Source: Lindgomyces ingoldianus (Eukaryota; Ascomycota; Dothideomycetes; Pleosporales; Lindgomycetaceae). Taken from it: a stretch of 64,000 nt of DNA. Every line of letters starts with the position of its first letter. The stretch's first letter is position 1. The stretch covers positions 1,788,985 through 1,852,984 of the forward strand of contig NW_022985165.1 of the NCBI RefSeq assembly GCF_010093535.1. Reading direction: 5' to 3'. Positions 48,695 to 61,386 of the stretch are shown piece after piece. The notes below the pieces were generated by a model. It was not told the origin of the DNA. It saw only the letters and a list, made by a program, of their open reading frames with translations, and did not search any database. The translations under genes and the position numbers were made by a program.

Positions 48695-50594
48695 TTACTT
48701 TTATATAATTTTTTAAAGTATCTTTATTACCTTTTATATAGCGCTTACTTATGTAATAATAGTTAGTAATAGTAGAAAGTTTAGGTTAATTCTTAGGTAT
48801 GCCTTAAAAACTAGCAACATAGGTACTAGACTATGCAGGCTAGCTGTGTTGTTTAGAGCCTTAACTGCTATCTGTAAAATAGCCTTATTATTTATATAGT
48901 TACCTAGCTTAGTCTTTAGAATGTTAAACACTTATTAAAGAAGTATATGCGTGTGCTTAACTTTTCTAACTACTTAATATGCTTTTATAGGCATCTGCCT
49001 ATATATAGCTTTTATAATCTTTACATAAGCTTAAAAATCTTTTAAAGTAAAGTTTATACTAAAGTTATACATAATATAGTTTAGAAGTTTTTAATAAGTG
49101 TTAATCTAGTATTTGCATAGTACATCCTAGGTATTTTATGTAGACATAGATTTTAAAAATATAGTAGCCTAAAATAATATATTTACATTAATAATATATA
49201 AAATATTTTTATTATTAATTTATATAACATTAATAATAACTTTATAGTTAAAGTAAGTGTTATTTTTAATTATAAACTTAAATTTTTACAGGGCCTAGTT
49301 ATATAATTAGTAAAAGTAGTAAAACTTTTTAATCTTTTCTAGCACTACAGCATTAATGTTATAGCTAGCGCTAGTTAGCATTTTTTAGAGTCTTTTTATA
49401 TAAGGGTGTCTAAATTAGCAGTAGAGGCAGTAAAGTTTTAATTTAGTAAAAAAAAATATATATTTTTTTTACTAATATTAAAAAAAAGTGTCTGTATTTT
49501 TATATAATAAGTATAGTAGTTTTATTTTTATATATAATAATATTTAAAACATTATTAAAGTATGCCTTAAGTTAGTTAGCATTTACTAGTAATAGTAAAA
49601 ATAGTATTAAAGTCTCTAAAATATAGTATATAACTAGACTAATTAAGTTCTAGATTTATATAATACTAATTAATTTTTTTAGTGTTTAGCTTTTAAAGCT
49701 AATATCTATTTAGCTAAGTGTTTAATTAATTTTTATATATAAGTTCTTTTATATATATGCTTTAAGTTAAAACTTACTAATAGTAGAGATTTTTACTACG
49801 CCTATGTTTTATAGTTTACCTTAGTATACTATATAGTATTAGTTATTAAGGATAAACTGCTTAGCATACTTCTTAGGTTTAATACTATAAATGTCCTCTC
49901 CTGTTGCATAGTATAAGTAGGTAGTAAAAGTAAAGTAGTTAATAGCTTTTTTAGTATTTTTACTTTTTTATTTTATTTTCTTTATATTATGTAAATTATT
50001 TTTTTCTTTAGAGTAACCTTTAAAGTTTTAGATGTATAAAGTAATAGCTTTATATAATAAGGTTTTATTATAAAATTTTTTATATAAAGTAATGTACTAG
50101 TTCTTTACTTAACGTTATATATAGTTATTATAAGAGTAGTTGAATAACTAACATTTTTTTATAGCAGATAAAGCACTTTTTTATTTATATATAGTTATCT
50201 TTAAATTATAGCCTAAACTTAAATAAAGATCTTTTACATTATTTTTTTTATATAAAAAAAGCTTCTTTTTTATTATGTAGACTTTTATTATATAAAGTTA
50301 TATTAGTAGTTTATGTAGTATGCATTAGGCAGTTCTTAAAAGTATTAGTTTACCTTTTAGTTTATAGTAACTTAAAGTAATGCTTATAAGTTGCTAAATA
50401 AAGCTTTACATAAAAGCTTAATAGTAAATATAGTATATTCTAGTTCTAGTTATCTTTAACAGGCTTATATAATAGTAGTGTGCAGTAGAACATTCTTTTA
50501 AAATTTTATTTTTAGTGCTTTTTATATAAGTGTAAGCTTATTAATTATTACTTTAAAAACTTTATATAAACTTTTATTAAAGTTTTTTTATTAG
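48695..50594 (-). pseudogene. Ty1/copia-type polyprotein relic, integrase end
   Basis: The minus strand at 48931-48749 keeps 60 open codons: INNKAILQIAVKALNNTA, then LVPMLLVFKAY. That matches a block common in fungal LTR polyproteins after the integrase core (ALNDTAGPxGLVPTLLVFGAYPRM in my recollection). Upstream on the minus strand, to about 50590, the reading continues with many stops. Gypsy-2 cuts the left side and palindromic element E cuts the right. The copia assignment is supported by the same orientation and texture as the clear copia RT-RNase H relic at 62700-64000, but it is not proven. Confidence 0.55.
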
Positions 50595-50596
50595 TA

Positions 50597-51696
50597 ACGT
50601 ACTTCACAGGCGAGTTGCTCACACACCTGAGTCGCTTACTTTTGCTAAGACCCTACTAAACCACCCTTTCTACACTAATGCATTCCCTATAACACTACTT
50701 AGACGCGCTAAAAGAACGTTAGATACAGCTTACGCTCTAGGCTTTTAAACAAGACATAAAACTCTTAAAAAAATGTGCTATAGCTATGTGTAAAGTTTTA
50801 TAAAAAATAATAAATAACTATAGCGCTAGACAACCTTTATAAGCTAATTCTACAGCTAAATTATAAAGGCTAGGTAATAAAAAGAAGTAGGTAATTATTA
50901 AGACTATACTTAAGCTATATGCGCAAGAAATTTCCCCTTAGATAGCATTTATAGCTAATATAGCTAATTTTTTGCGCGCTAAGCGTAATCTAGGCTATGT
51001 TTACATAAACTAGCCTAGTATGTTTATAAAGCGTTATTTAGAGCTTAAAGTAAAGTTTTAAGCGCAAGTATAGTTAAGAGATATTTAGCTAATTATAAAC
51101 CCTATTTTACTAAAGTTATATGTGTTATTATTTTAGATACTATACTTAGCTTTAATATTCTCTATAAGGCTAAACTTGCCTTAAATTACTCTAGAACTCT
51201 TATAAAGAGCTCTCTTATAGTTATACTTACGCTTAAATGTTACTTTAAGCTCTAAATAACGCTTTACAAACATACTAGGCTAGTTTATGTAAACATAGCC
51301 TAGATTACGCTTAGCGCGCAAAGAATTAGCTATATTAGCTATAAATGCTATCTAAAGGGAAATTCCTCGCGCATATAGCTTAAGTATAGTCTTAATAATT
51401 ACCTGCTTCTTTTTATTGCCTAGCCTTTATAATTTAGCTGTAGAATTAGCTTATAAAAGTTATTTAGCGCTGTAGTTATTTATTATCTTTTATAAGACCT
51501 TACACATAGCTATAGCACATTTTTTTAAGAGTTTTATGTCTTGTTTAAAAGCTTAGAGCGTAAGCTGTATCTAATATTCTTTTAGCGCGTCTAAGTAGTG
51601 TTATAGGGAATGTATTAGTGTAGGAAGGGTAGTTTAGTGGGGTCTTGGCAAAAGTAAGCGACTCAGGTGTGTGAGCAACTCGCCTGTGAAGTACGT
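50597..51696. mobile_element. Palindromic pogo-derived element, copy E (best preserved)
   Basis: It is 1100 bp with ends ACGTACTTCACAGGCGAG and its inverse, flanked by TA (50595-50596, 51697-51698). Arms of about 485 bp (50597-51082 and 51212-51696) are inverted copies. The roughly 130-bp spacer continues the transposase reading of the right arm only. The right copy of the pogo 5' end is therefore longer (about 615 bp) and the left is an inverted partial copy. Each arm read inward encodes the N-terminal helix-turn-helix of a pogo/Fot1 transposase (IANIANF and LGYVYIN in the left arm). Neither DDE catalytic residues nor a 3' end are present, so it must be moved in trans. Confidence 0.8.
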
Positions 51697-51698
51697 TA

Positions 51699-52340
51699 TT
51701 ATATAAAAGTTATTATTATCTAGTCTGTTTAGTACTAGCTATAGTTTATATTAGTATTAAAGTAACTACTTAAGGTGTTGTATAAATGCTTCTAGTTATA
51801 TCTAAGGCCTATGTTATGTATATAGTATATATTTACATAACTTTTTAAAATATCTAGAAAGATGTCTATATACTAAGTTTTTTAGATATTTAGCTATTAA
51901 TATAAATTAATAAAAATTCTTATTTTATTTATAAAAATGTTATATAGTTAACTTATATAGTTATTATTTTTTTTATGCTTTTTAAAATTATATAATTTTA
52001 TTTACTAAAAGTTTTTTTTTAGTAGTTTCCCTCTAAAGTAGAAGTTTATACAGGTTATAATATAGTATAAATTATGCAGGTAGTATTAGTAGTGTATACA
52101 CTACTGCAGGCAGTAGTGTATATAATTAAGGGTGTAGAGCAGGCGTTAGGTAGGGTAGCATGTATTGTTTGTATAGTAATTAGTGTAGTGCTAGCTAAAG
52201 TATAAAAGTAAGTAATGTTAGTACATTTAGTGTTATTAGCAGCATTATGTTTAGTCTACTTTTATGTAGAGCCTTATATAGTAATAAAAGTTATATATAA
52301 AGCTTTTTAAGTGTAATTACTTTTTTTTTATGCTATATTA
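51699..52340. other. AT-rich host DNA between two pogo-family insertions
   Basis: Probably part of the copia-type element that also surrounds E. It contains a short GC-richer piece with a repeated GCAGGTAGTAT/GCAGGCAGTAG motif near 52076-52115. No gene is recognised. Confidence 0.4.
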
Positions 52341-52342
52341 TA

Positions 52343-53449
52343 ACGTACCTAACGGGTTGGCCGGCCACTTTTGCCAAGCCCCCACCAAAACCACCCCATT
52401 CTCTCGCAAAACAGCCCACTTTGGCCCTGTATAGAGTAATATAACACAAGATATTATTTAGAGTCTACTTCTACTACTTGCTTACACGTACGCAAGTTAT
52501 GCCTAGTCTAATTACACTACCTGCATTGCCTTTAACTTAGCTTACCTCCTTTAGCGCGCACCTGCGTCTTTAGCTTCTTCTTATTACTACGCGCTCTAAA
52601 CTCCTTTAGAGCAGTTAAATAAGCCTTACTCTTAACTATTAAAGTTTCTTCTGCCTAAATCTACTTTCTTTTATGTAATTTATGTTATGTAGTAGCCTTA
52701 TTTGCTGCTTAAAGCTCTATAATCTTATAGCCTACTTTATTATATTAATGCCCTAAATAACTGTTATCTACTTTTTATTACTTTACTATATTACCTTTAG
52801 CTGTTCTTGTCTCTCTAAAGCTATAATAACTACTCTAGTTAATATCTAGCTTATTATAAAGCCTAACTTGTTAAAGTTATACCTGTCTTTATTCTAGATA
52901 CTATACTTAGCTTTTATGTTAGCTACTAGGCAAAACTAGCCCTAAATAACCTTTAGATCCTTATAAAGCGCTCTTTTATAATTATACTTATAATTAAACT
53001 TTATTATAAACTTAAAGCAGTGCTTAACCTACATACTAGTCTAGTTTAAGCTAACCTAGCCTAGATTACGCTCTACAGGCAAGGAATTAGCTATATTAGC
53101 TACAGCTATAAGCCTAGGGGGAAATCTGCGTGTAATAAGCTTAAGTATATACTTAACAACTACCTTTTTTTTAAGCTTAGTTAGATTCCTTAATTTAGGC
53201 TAGCATTCTGCTTATAAAGGCTGTCCAGCGCGTTAATTGCTTAGTGTTGTGTAAGAGACATTATAATTTGCTATAGCGCGTTGTAAGAAGAGTTTTAAGT
53301 CTTATTTAAAAGCCTAAAGAGCAAGCTATATCTAACATTCTTTAGAAGATTTAATCTAGTGTTGTTGTTAAGTAGATAGGTAGAGTTTAGTGGGGGCTTG
53401 GCAAAAGTGGCCAGCCAACCTGTGTGGCCAGCTAACCTGTTAGGTACGT
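52343..53449 (-). mobile_element. Internally deleted Fot1/pogo-type transposon, copy D
   Basis: It is 1107 bp, flanked by TA (52341-52342, 53450-53451). The ends start ACGTACCTAAC. The right end carries an extra tandem unit (CCAGCCAACC...CCAGCTAACC) that the left lacks. The minus strand at about 52470-52800 decodes to a transposase C-terminus: KSKAYLTALKEFRARSNKK, KTQVRAKGGKLS, then a zinc knuckle CxxC-x-x-x-HN-x-x-TC (RHNLRTCK). Such basic tails with a knuckle are common in fungal pogo/Fot1 transposases. Compared with copy C, about 0.75 kb of the middle is missing, including the DDE core. It is less mutated than C. Confidence 0.75.
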
Positions 53450-53451
53450 TA

Positions 53452-54290
53452 TAGCTTCTAGGCTTAAGTACTTTTATTACTTAGCTATAGTGTAATTTTT
53501 TTATTTTTTAGTACTTATATAAGCTTCTTTTTAAATATGTAGCTAAGTACTAAGAAGTTTTATAGTGTTTATTTTTTAAAATTTTTTATGTATAAACTTA
53601 GAAAAGTAGCGCTCTTTTAAGTTATTATACATAAATTAGTAATTATATAACTTATATATAATTAAGTTTATAAGCTTATTAAAGCTTCTAACATGTTAAT
53701 CTTATTATTTTAGTACTTTAGGCTAGTCTTATTTTATAGTGTTACCTCTAATATTCTTATATTTTTTATAAGTTATTTATATAATAGAAATTATTTCTTA
53801 TTCTTTTTATTATTATGTAAAGTTGTTAGTTGCTAATAAAATTTTATTATAATAGTATAGTTAATTACTTTTCTAGTAAATTATATAGGTACTGCTATTA
53901 TCTAGCTACTAAGTTATACAGCTTTAATAGCTTTAGTGTGCGCCTTACACTATCCTTTTCTTACTTTGTATAGTAGTAGAGCTTGCTGTATAATGTAAAA
54001 GATTAATTTACTATTATCTAGCTACTAAGTTATGCAGCTTTAATAGCTTTAGTGTACATCTTACATTATTTTTTTCTTACTTTATATAGTAGTAGAGCTT
54101 ACTATATAATGTAAAAGATTAATCTACTATTCTAAAAAATAAGTAACTAAATAAAGTACTTTATAAAGTATAAATACTTTATTATTACTCTTTTTAAAAA
54201 ATAAGTAATAAAATAAAGTACTTTATAAAGTGTAAGTACTTTATTATTACTTTTACTAATTTATAGTTAATTAAATTAACTACTAATTAG
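53452..54290. other. AT-rich degraded DNA
   Basis: No gene is recognised. It contains a local tandem duplication of about 120 bp (ACTATTATCTAGCTACTAAG at about 53893 and 54011, with GTAGTAGAGCTTRCTRTATAATG in both) and another short repeat near 54140-54245. By nesting logic it would be the 5' part of the minus-strand copia-type element. Confidence 0.4.
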
Positions 54291-54500
54291 TGTTAAATAG
54301 GCTCTAATAGCTAGCTGCTTATAGTATAAGCACTTAAGTAGTAAAAGTAAGAGTAGTGTATAGTGTACATAGTGTATAAAGTAGGTAAAGTAAAGGTAAT
54401 ATGTTTCTAGTTTTATTACTCTTGTCTTTCCTTTATATAGAGAAAAAGGGGGATATCTAGATGTTTGCGCACAGAGGTTTGCGCACAAGCATTATGTAAC
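54291..54500 (-). repeat. Copia-type LTR, uninterrupted copy
   Basis: It is about 210 bp and matches 34718-34742 plus 40409-40594. On the minus strand it carries TATATAAAGGAAAG and, downstream, AATAAAAC, in promoter then poly(A) order, so the element it belongs to lies on the minus strand. It shows the empty site (GCTAGCTGC) into which gypsy-1 inserted in the other copy. Confidence 0.65.
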
Positions 54501-54720
54501 TGTTACGGTCTATGGTTGGACCAGCGTAACTCCACTGGCAGTGCTCCACAACCTAGCGGGGTTGGGGCAGGGTTCGCTTATGGACCTATTGGAGGACACG
54601 GAGGCAGCGCAGCTGCCCGCAATAATGGAGGAATGCGTTGTCTAATAGGAAGACAGGCCACAAGTCTAGGTAGCCTAAGGTAGCTTAGGGAGCTCTTCTT
54701 AGCAGGCTCTTATAAACTCT
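54501..54720. other. Short GC-normal island
   Basis: It begins TGTTACGGTCTATGG, which looks like an LTR start, and stays of normal composition for about 220 bases. A plus-strand open stretch contains a Gly-rich run (YGPIGGHGGSAAARNNGG) with no family match. It could be a solo LTR or an unmutated single-copy remnant. No end or target duplication was found. Confidence 0.35.
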
Positions 54721-55355
54721 ACTAGCTCCTCTTAGCACCTTTAGTATATGTATATAGTTTCTGCATTAAATAACTTTTAAAAAGTGTATTTAACATTTAG
54801 TTTATTTTTTATATAAACTAAGTAGCATTTAGCTTTTTAAAGAGCTATAATACTATTTATATATCTTACACTATATATACTTTTAATTTTATCTAATAAG
54901 ACTGTTTAACCTAGCCTTTTTACTACTACATATAGGGTAAACTATAATCTAGTCACTCTCCTCCCCTCTAGTAGCCTATTAGCCTATACATAGGACTATA
55001 CACTCTACTAGTTAGCCTCTTACTACCTGTTCTACTTATCTCTTAGGAACACTATTAGACTTAAGTGCTTTTATAAAGTAAAAATTATAACATTAAATAC
55101 TACTTTTTTAAAAAGTATAGATACTTCTTAATATAACTTAGATTCTAACATAGCCTATATAGCTTTATTAAAATTTATAAAAGTTTTTACCTAAAGTAAA
55201 GCTGTTTTAGTAAAATAAATTAATTTAATTTAAAATAACATTAAAAAACTTTAGTAAATTAGTAAAAAACTTAGTAAACTAATAAGCTTTTAATAAAAAG
55301 TTATAAGCTTTTACTAAAAAGTAATAAAATTATAAATACTTTTTAAACTTTTAAG
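54721..55355. other. AT-rich degraded DNA
   Basis: No gene or terminal repeat is recognised. Many A/T-only runs and TAA/TAG triplets occur in all frames. Confidence 0.4.
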
Positions 55356-55360
55356 CCTTT

Positions 55361-55578
55361 TGTCGCGTATACTGAGAGCCTTGGCTGGGGCTCAGCGCCT
55401 AGGACTGGGGCTCGGAGCCTGGGACTAGGGGCTCAGAGCCTGGGACGCAGCTCAGGATCTGGAGATATTATGTTCCAAAGCTCAGTGTATATAAGGAGAG
55501 CCTTCAGCTCTCTTAGATAGCGGAGTCACTTCATCCGATCTTCTGAACAGCTACTGCCAGGCTATTTTATCCTCCACA
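55361..55578. mobile_element. Solo LTR, 218 bp, unmutated, with 5-bp target duplication
   Basis: It starts TGTCGCGTATACTG and ends ATCCTCCACA. It is flanked on both sides by CCTTT (55356-55360, 55579-55583). It contains degenerate tandem units of the type GGCTCAGAGCCTGGGAC. Its composition is GC-rich in the middle of AT-rich DNA. At 218 bp it is below the length RIP usually needs. The perfect flanking duplication shows that it is a complete solo LTR and not an end of the gypsy relic beside it. Confidence 0.85.
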
Positions 55579-55583
55579 CCTTT

Positions 55584-58500
55584 AAAAAGCTACTAACTAC
55601 ACCTATTAAATTTATAAACTATAAGTAAAGTTAGTAAAAGTATAAAACATCTTTACTAAAAAAGTAAGTACTATAGCTAAAAAAGCTTTAAAGCTAGCTT
55701 TTTTAAAGCTTTTTAAAAGTTTACTAAAAAACTTTTACCTATTTTTTATAAAATATTACCTTTATATATAATATAATAAAAAAGCATTTTAGACTAATAT
55801 AGAAATAATATCTTAAATAAAACTATACTTAAAAGGCCTTTTTATAATTTAGTTCTAGCCCTACACAGATAACTAGATAAACTTTAAAGTAAATAGTATA
55901 ATACTTACTTTTAAAATAAAAAAGTGTTTAGTAGTGTTAAAAACTTTAAAAAAGCTTTAATAGCTATTTATAAAACTTTAAATAAAAAAAAATTATAGCT
56001 AATAAATTAAACACTATAAAATAAGGCAGTAGCCTAGTCTAGAACTATGCAGCAAACTTTAGAGAGCAGCTAGCTATTTATAGATAGATAGACTTAAAAG
56101 CCCTCTACTGCATGTTCTATAACAGACTAAGTAAATTAGTAAAAAATAAGTTTATGTATAGTAATAAGCTAACTACTTTTAAAAACTTTATTATATAAGT
56201 AATAACTTATAATAACTATTATAAAAAGTGTAAAAAATAAAAAAAATAAAAAAAACTTTATAAAAACTAAAGTTTATTTTTTTAAAAAAAAAGCTTTTAT
56301 AATATAATAAAAAACTAATAAACTTTAGTTATATAAAGTATATATAAAGCCTTCTTTTTAAAAAAAGCTAAGTTCTAGAATGTAATAAGCTGCCTTTAAT
56401 AAAAAAATAATAAAAGTAGTTAGAAAATAAGGCCTACCTAAACTATAAAAAAGTAAAATATTTCTAATAAAATTACCTAGACTTTTAAAAGAGGGAGAAT
56501 AAGAATACTACTATAATAATAAAAGCTATTACTACTAAATATAGCCTTATAGACAAGAACATATTAGAAAAACGAAATAATAAACTTTACTAGTAATATA
56601 AAAAAAACTATTTTTTAAACAGCTATTTTAAAGTGTACTAAAAAGTAGCTATTTAAAACTTTAGTAGCTTAGATATAGTATTATAAGACCTTATAATTTT
56701 TAAACAATATAAAGAAGAAACTTAAATCTAAAAATATATTATAAATATTTAAAAAAAAATAGTTTTTTTTTTAAAATTAAACTCTTAGCACTTTAGTAAA
56801 AAAGCTTTTCTAATAGTTTTAAAAATGCAAATGCTAAAAATGTAGCCTATACTATAACTATCTAAGTTCCTATATAGTCTTACTTTACTAGATAAATATT
56901 AGTAATAACTATCTTACATTTAACATAATATAATAAATAGCTAGAGTTAAGTATAACATTATAAATAAAAAAAGTAATAGTAATTTTTTATTAAAATTAA
57001 AAATTAAAAACTAGAAAGACTAAGTAGACTTACTAGATTTAAAGTACTAAAACTAGTATCTAAAAAACCTAAAACACTACTACTAAGCTTAGTAATTTCT
57101 AGAAAAGCTTTAGTAATATAATAAAACTATAAACAGTGCGTTCTTTATAGAAGTAACACCTATAGCACTAATAACTACTAATAAAAAAGGCACTTTATAT
57201 AGTTAGTATAAACACAAGAATACTTATAGTAGACCTAAAAAAGTCCTTTTAATATGTTATATAGACCTAATAATTGTCTATACCCCTAGTACTAATATAC
57301 ACAGTGTTACTGTGTAAAACATTAGGACAACAAACACTAGACAGGCTAGTAGCTTACATAAAAAAAAACTATAATAAATGCTTATAGTAAAAGACAGCTT
57401 CTACCTATAAAACTATAAACTACTACACTTATTAAACAGCCCCCTCTTATAAATAAAAGAAGTAAATAAAGTGTAAAAAATAAAACAACTATAAGTTTTA
57501 CTACTTTTAGTAAAAAGTAGTAAAAAAGAAAGATTATCTAACATTACACTACTTAGTTAAAAATTATAAGTATAAAGTAGCTAACTACTGCAACTAAGAA
57601 CACTAGATTTATAAAAAAAAAATAAGTTTAATAATAACTTATAAAACATTAACTTTTACTTTTTTTTTAATAAAAAAGTTTTTTATAACATATTAGTTCT
57701 AGTAGCTATAGAATAAGAAATAAGACATAGTCTAACAACTACCTTTACATATAAGAGGCAGTTAGGATTAGCTCTTATAAACAGTAGATGCACCTTTACT
57801 ACTTTAAATAAAGACTAAGTTAATAAATAAAAAATTCTTTTTTATATAAAAAAAGTACTATTTAAAGTAACCCTTACTAATATATTTTTAATTAAGTATA
57901 GTAAAGGATAGATTAACTTAGAAACACTTAAACAAAACTTTAAAACTTTAAATATAAAAAACTAAAAGTATATAAATATACTCTTATTAAAAGATAAGTA
58001 TAATATAATTCTAGGCTATAGCTAGCTTAAAACATATAACTTTATAATTAACTAAAGAATAATAATAATTAAAAGCTTAAAAGACTACGCGCAAATAACC
58101 TAGTTAGTATACTATAATAATAAATGCTTAATTTAGAGGTAAGTAAAATAAAGTAGTAGTTACTACTTTAAAAAAAAAGCTTAAAAAGTTTTTTTACTAA
58201 AAACTAAACGCTTAGGCTATTAAAATAATAAAAAAAAAACTTAAAAAAGGCCTTTATAAAAAAATTAAAAGTAATAAAGATATAAAATAAATTAAAATCT
58301 TCTAAATCTAAAATAAAGGCAGCATCCCCTTTAAATATAAGAATTACAAGAATATGTTTAAGACACTAGAAGATTTAAAAGAGCTGCTACTACACTAACC
58401 CTAGAACTATGCTATTAACTTAGTAAAAGACTACAATCTAAAAACCTATAAGCTCTACCCCTTAATAAGAGCATAAAAAAAGGCCTTATAAAAATATGTA

Positions 58501-61386
58501 GACTAAATGTTAGCCTAAGGCTATATTTAGAAAAGCTATAGCCTAGTTACCTTAGCAGTAGTTTTTATAAAAAAGAAAAAAAAAATCTAAGTCTATTAAA
58601 ACTATAAAACTCTAAATAATAACATAATTTAAAATTAATTTTTTTTTACTAATTATATAAGATATTATAAACTAACTAAAAGAAACTTAGTACTTTATAA
58701 AGTTTAACATATAGAACAGGTTTAATAAGATAAGAATAAAAAAAATAAATAGCTTATAGTGTTTAAAACTTTATAAAGACTTTATAAACTATTAGTAATA
58801 CTATTTAGCTTAATAAACACACTAGTAACATTCTAGTAAATTATTAACATAGCTCTTAATCTATACTTTAATGTCTTTGCCTTAGTATACCTAAATAACG
58901 TCCTTATCTACTTAAAAGATACCCTAGAAGACTATGTATAAAAAGTATAAAAAGTTTTAGAGTAGCTAAAAAAATATAAACTTTACTTATAACTCTTTAA
59001 ATGTAAATTCTATGTTGCTAAAATAGAATATTTAAGATTTATAATTAATAGTAAAAAAATAAAGATTAACTTAGCTAAAGTATAAAAAGTACTTAAGTAG
59101 CTAAAACTTATAATAGTTAAAAAAGTTAAAAAATTCTTTAGACTATTAAAATATATTAAATAAATAATCTAAAACTACTTAAAAATTACTATACTTTTAA
59201 TAAACACTACTACTAAAGAATAAGCTATAGCAAAGTTTGTCTAAACTTTATAAATAAATAAAGTATTTATAATGTTAAAGTAAGCTATAATAGCTAAACT
59301 AGTGCTAAGACTATATAACTTATAGCTAGATACTAAGATCTACATAGATGTGTTCTTAGAAGCTAGTAGAGCAGTGTTCTACTAGAAACAGGAAGATAGG
59401 AGATAGCACCTAGTAGTGTACTACTCTGCTAAGTTCTTAGGACCTAAAGTAGGCTACAGCATACCTAACAAAGAATTAAAAGCAATATTAAACACTATAA
59501 GAGTATAAGCTATAAAACTACATAAAATAGTAAAACTTTTTTACATTATAACTAACTATATAAACCTAGTTATATTCTTAATAGTAAAGAAACTCTTACT
59601 AATACACATAAAATAAGTAATAAAACTTGCCTAATTTAACTACATTATTAAGCATGTTCTAGAAACATAAAACTAATAAGCTAACACTTTTAGCTAGAGA
59701 CTAAATTACTTTAATAAAAAAAAAGAAAAAACTAAAAAGTTTACTTTTTTTAAAAAAACTAATAAAAGATAGATTTATAATAAGCCTTAACTTATAAAAA
59801 AATTCTACATGCTTATAGTAAATAAGTAGAAATAAAAAAACCTAATTTATAAATATTATAAATCTTTAATGTTTAGGCACCTAGAAATAGGCACCCTTTA
59901 AAAAAAGCTAAAGACTACTATACTATAATAAATACTAAAAGTAAAGTAATTATGCATAGAAGTGCTTAAAAAATATAACACCTATAATAAAAATAACTTA
60001 TAAAGACATAAGGCTTATAAATATTTTTAACTAATAAAAGCTTTAAAGTAACTATAAATAATAATTATAATAAACTTTATTATAAAACTTTCTTTATTAA
60101 AAAAGCTAAAAATAGAAAAAATGTGCAATATAATTATAGTAGCTTTTAATAAGACTACTAAATATCTATATATATAGCTATTAGAAAAAACTATTATAGC
60201 TAAAGAATTTATTTATAAACTTAAATAAAATGTAGTATTAGTATATAAATGCCTTAAAATAATTATTTTAAATAAAGATAAGCTATTTACTAGCAGATTT
60301 TAAAAGGCAGCTATAAGGCATATTAGCATAACATATAAACTATCTACAGCATACTATCTATAGATAGACAGTTAAACTAAAAGAATAAACACTAAAGTAA
60401 AAAAATACTTTAAAAAATACATCTTTTATACTTAAAATAATTAGGCAGAATAGCTTTTAATAGCATAGTTAGCTATTAACATAGTAAAATTAGCTATAAT
60501 AAAAAAGACACTATATAAAGCTAATTTTAAATATAACTTTTACTTTATGCTATAAAAAAACTAACTTATAAACCTTTAAAAGTTAATTAACTAGTTATTA
60601 GGCTTATAAAATATATATAAAAAGTTAGTAGTAGAAGCTAGGTCTAGTTAAGAGATAATAAAAAAATATATAAATAAATTATAGCAGCTAGAACTAAGAA
60701 TCTACCTAGAAGACTACGCATACTTTAACACTAAGAACTTTAAGATATCTAGACCCTCTAGAAAGCTAGTAAAAAAATAAATAAAACAATATTAAGTTTT
60801 TTAAACTTAATAAAATAATTATAAGCTTAAGCTTTCTTTATATATAAAAATACATCTATAGTTTTATATATCTAGATTAAAAAAAGCACTTAAAGAGATT
60901 CCTTTATCTATATAAAAATAAAAAGATAAAGAAATAAAGTATAAAGTTAAATATATTATTAGTAATTAAAAAAACTAGAAATTTTTTTTAGTAAAATAAA
61001 AAAAGTAGCTTACTAGTAAAAACATATAAAAACTAGCTAAAAATTTATAGAATATATAGTAGTTAGTATAAAAGTACCTTTAGGCTTATTTAAAAGAAAC
61101 TAGCTAGGTAATAAAGCACCTATATTAAAAGAAATAGCTATATTATTACTAAATAGTAGCAGCTTTTAGAGACAAGTCTTAGCTAATAAAAGCTAAAAAA
61201 AAGTAACTTTTTACTTTAGCTTTAAAAGCTTTTATTTTATCTAAAAAAAAAGTTTTTTTTAAGTACTTTACATATTAAGCCTTTAGTAAATTTAATAACT
61301 TTTAGATATAATTCTACTTAGAACACTCTCTAGCTATTGCTTCTAAAGTTTTTTAAACCTAATATAACATTTCTTTTTTAAGCTTC
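55584..61386 (+). pseudogene. Ty3/gypsy relic 3, different family, RIP-degraded
   Basis: The plus strand decodes through very many stops to a gypsy polyprotein. Reverse transcriptase lies at about 58380-59160 (VYLNNVLIYLKD, an eroded YLDD box, followed by KYKLYL and FKCKFYV). RNase H lies at about 59330-59650 (KIYIDVFLEASRAVFYQKQE as it would read with its stop taken as Gln, and YYSAKFLGPKVGYS). Integrase lies at about 60120-60420 (FNKTTKYLYI, ITYKLSTAYYL). A chromodomain-like tail is near 61080-61200. Gag should lie at about 56000-57300. It is not close to gypsy-1 or gypsy-2. Its own LTRs were not found; the 218-bp LTRs at each side are later insertions or belong to another element. Confidence 0.8.
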
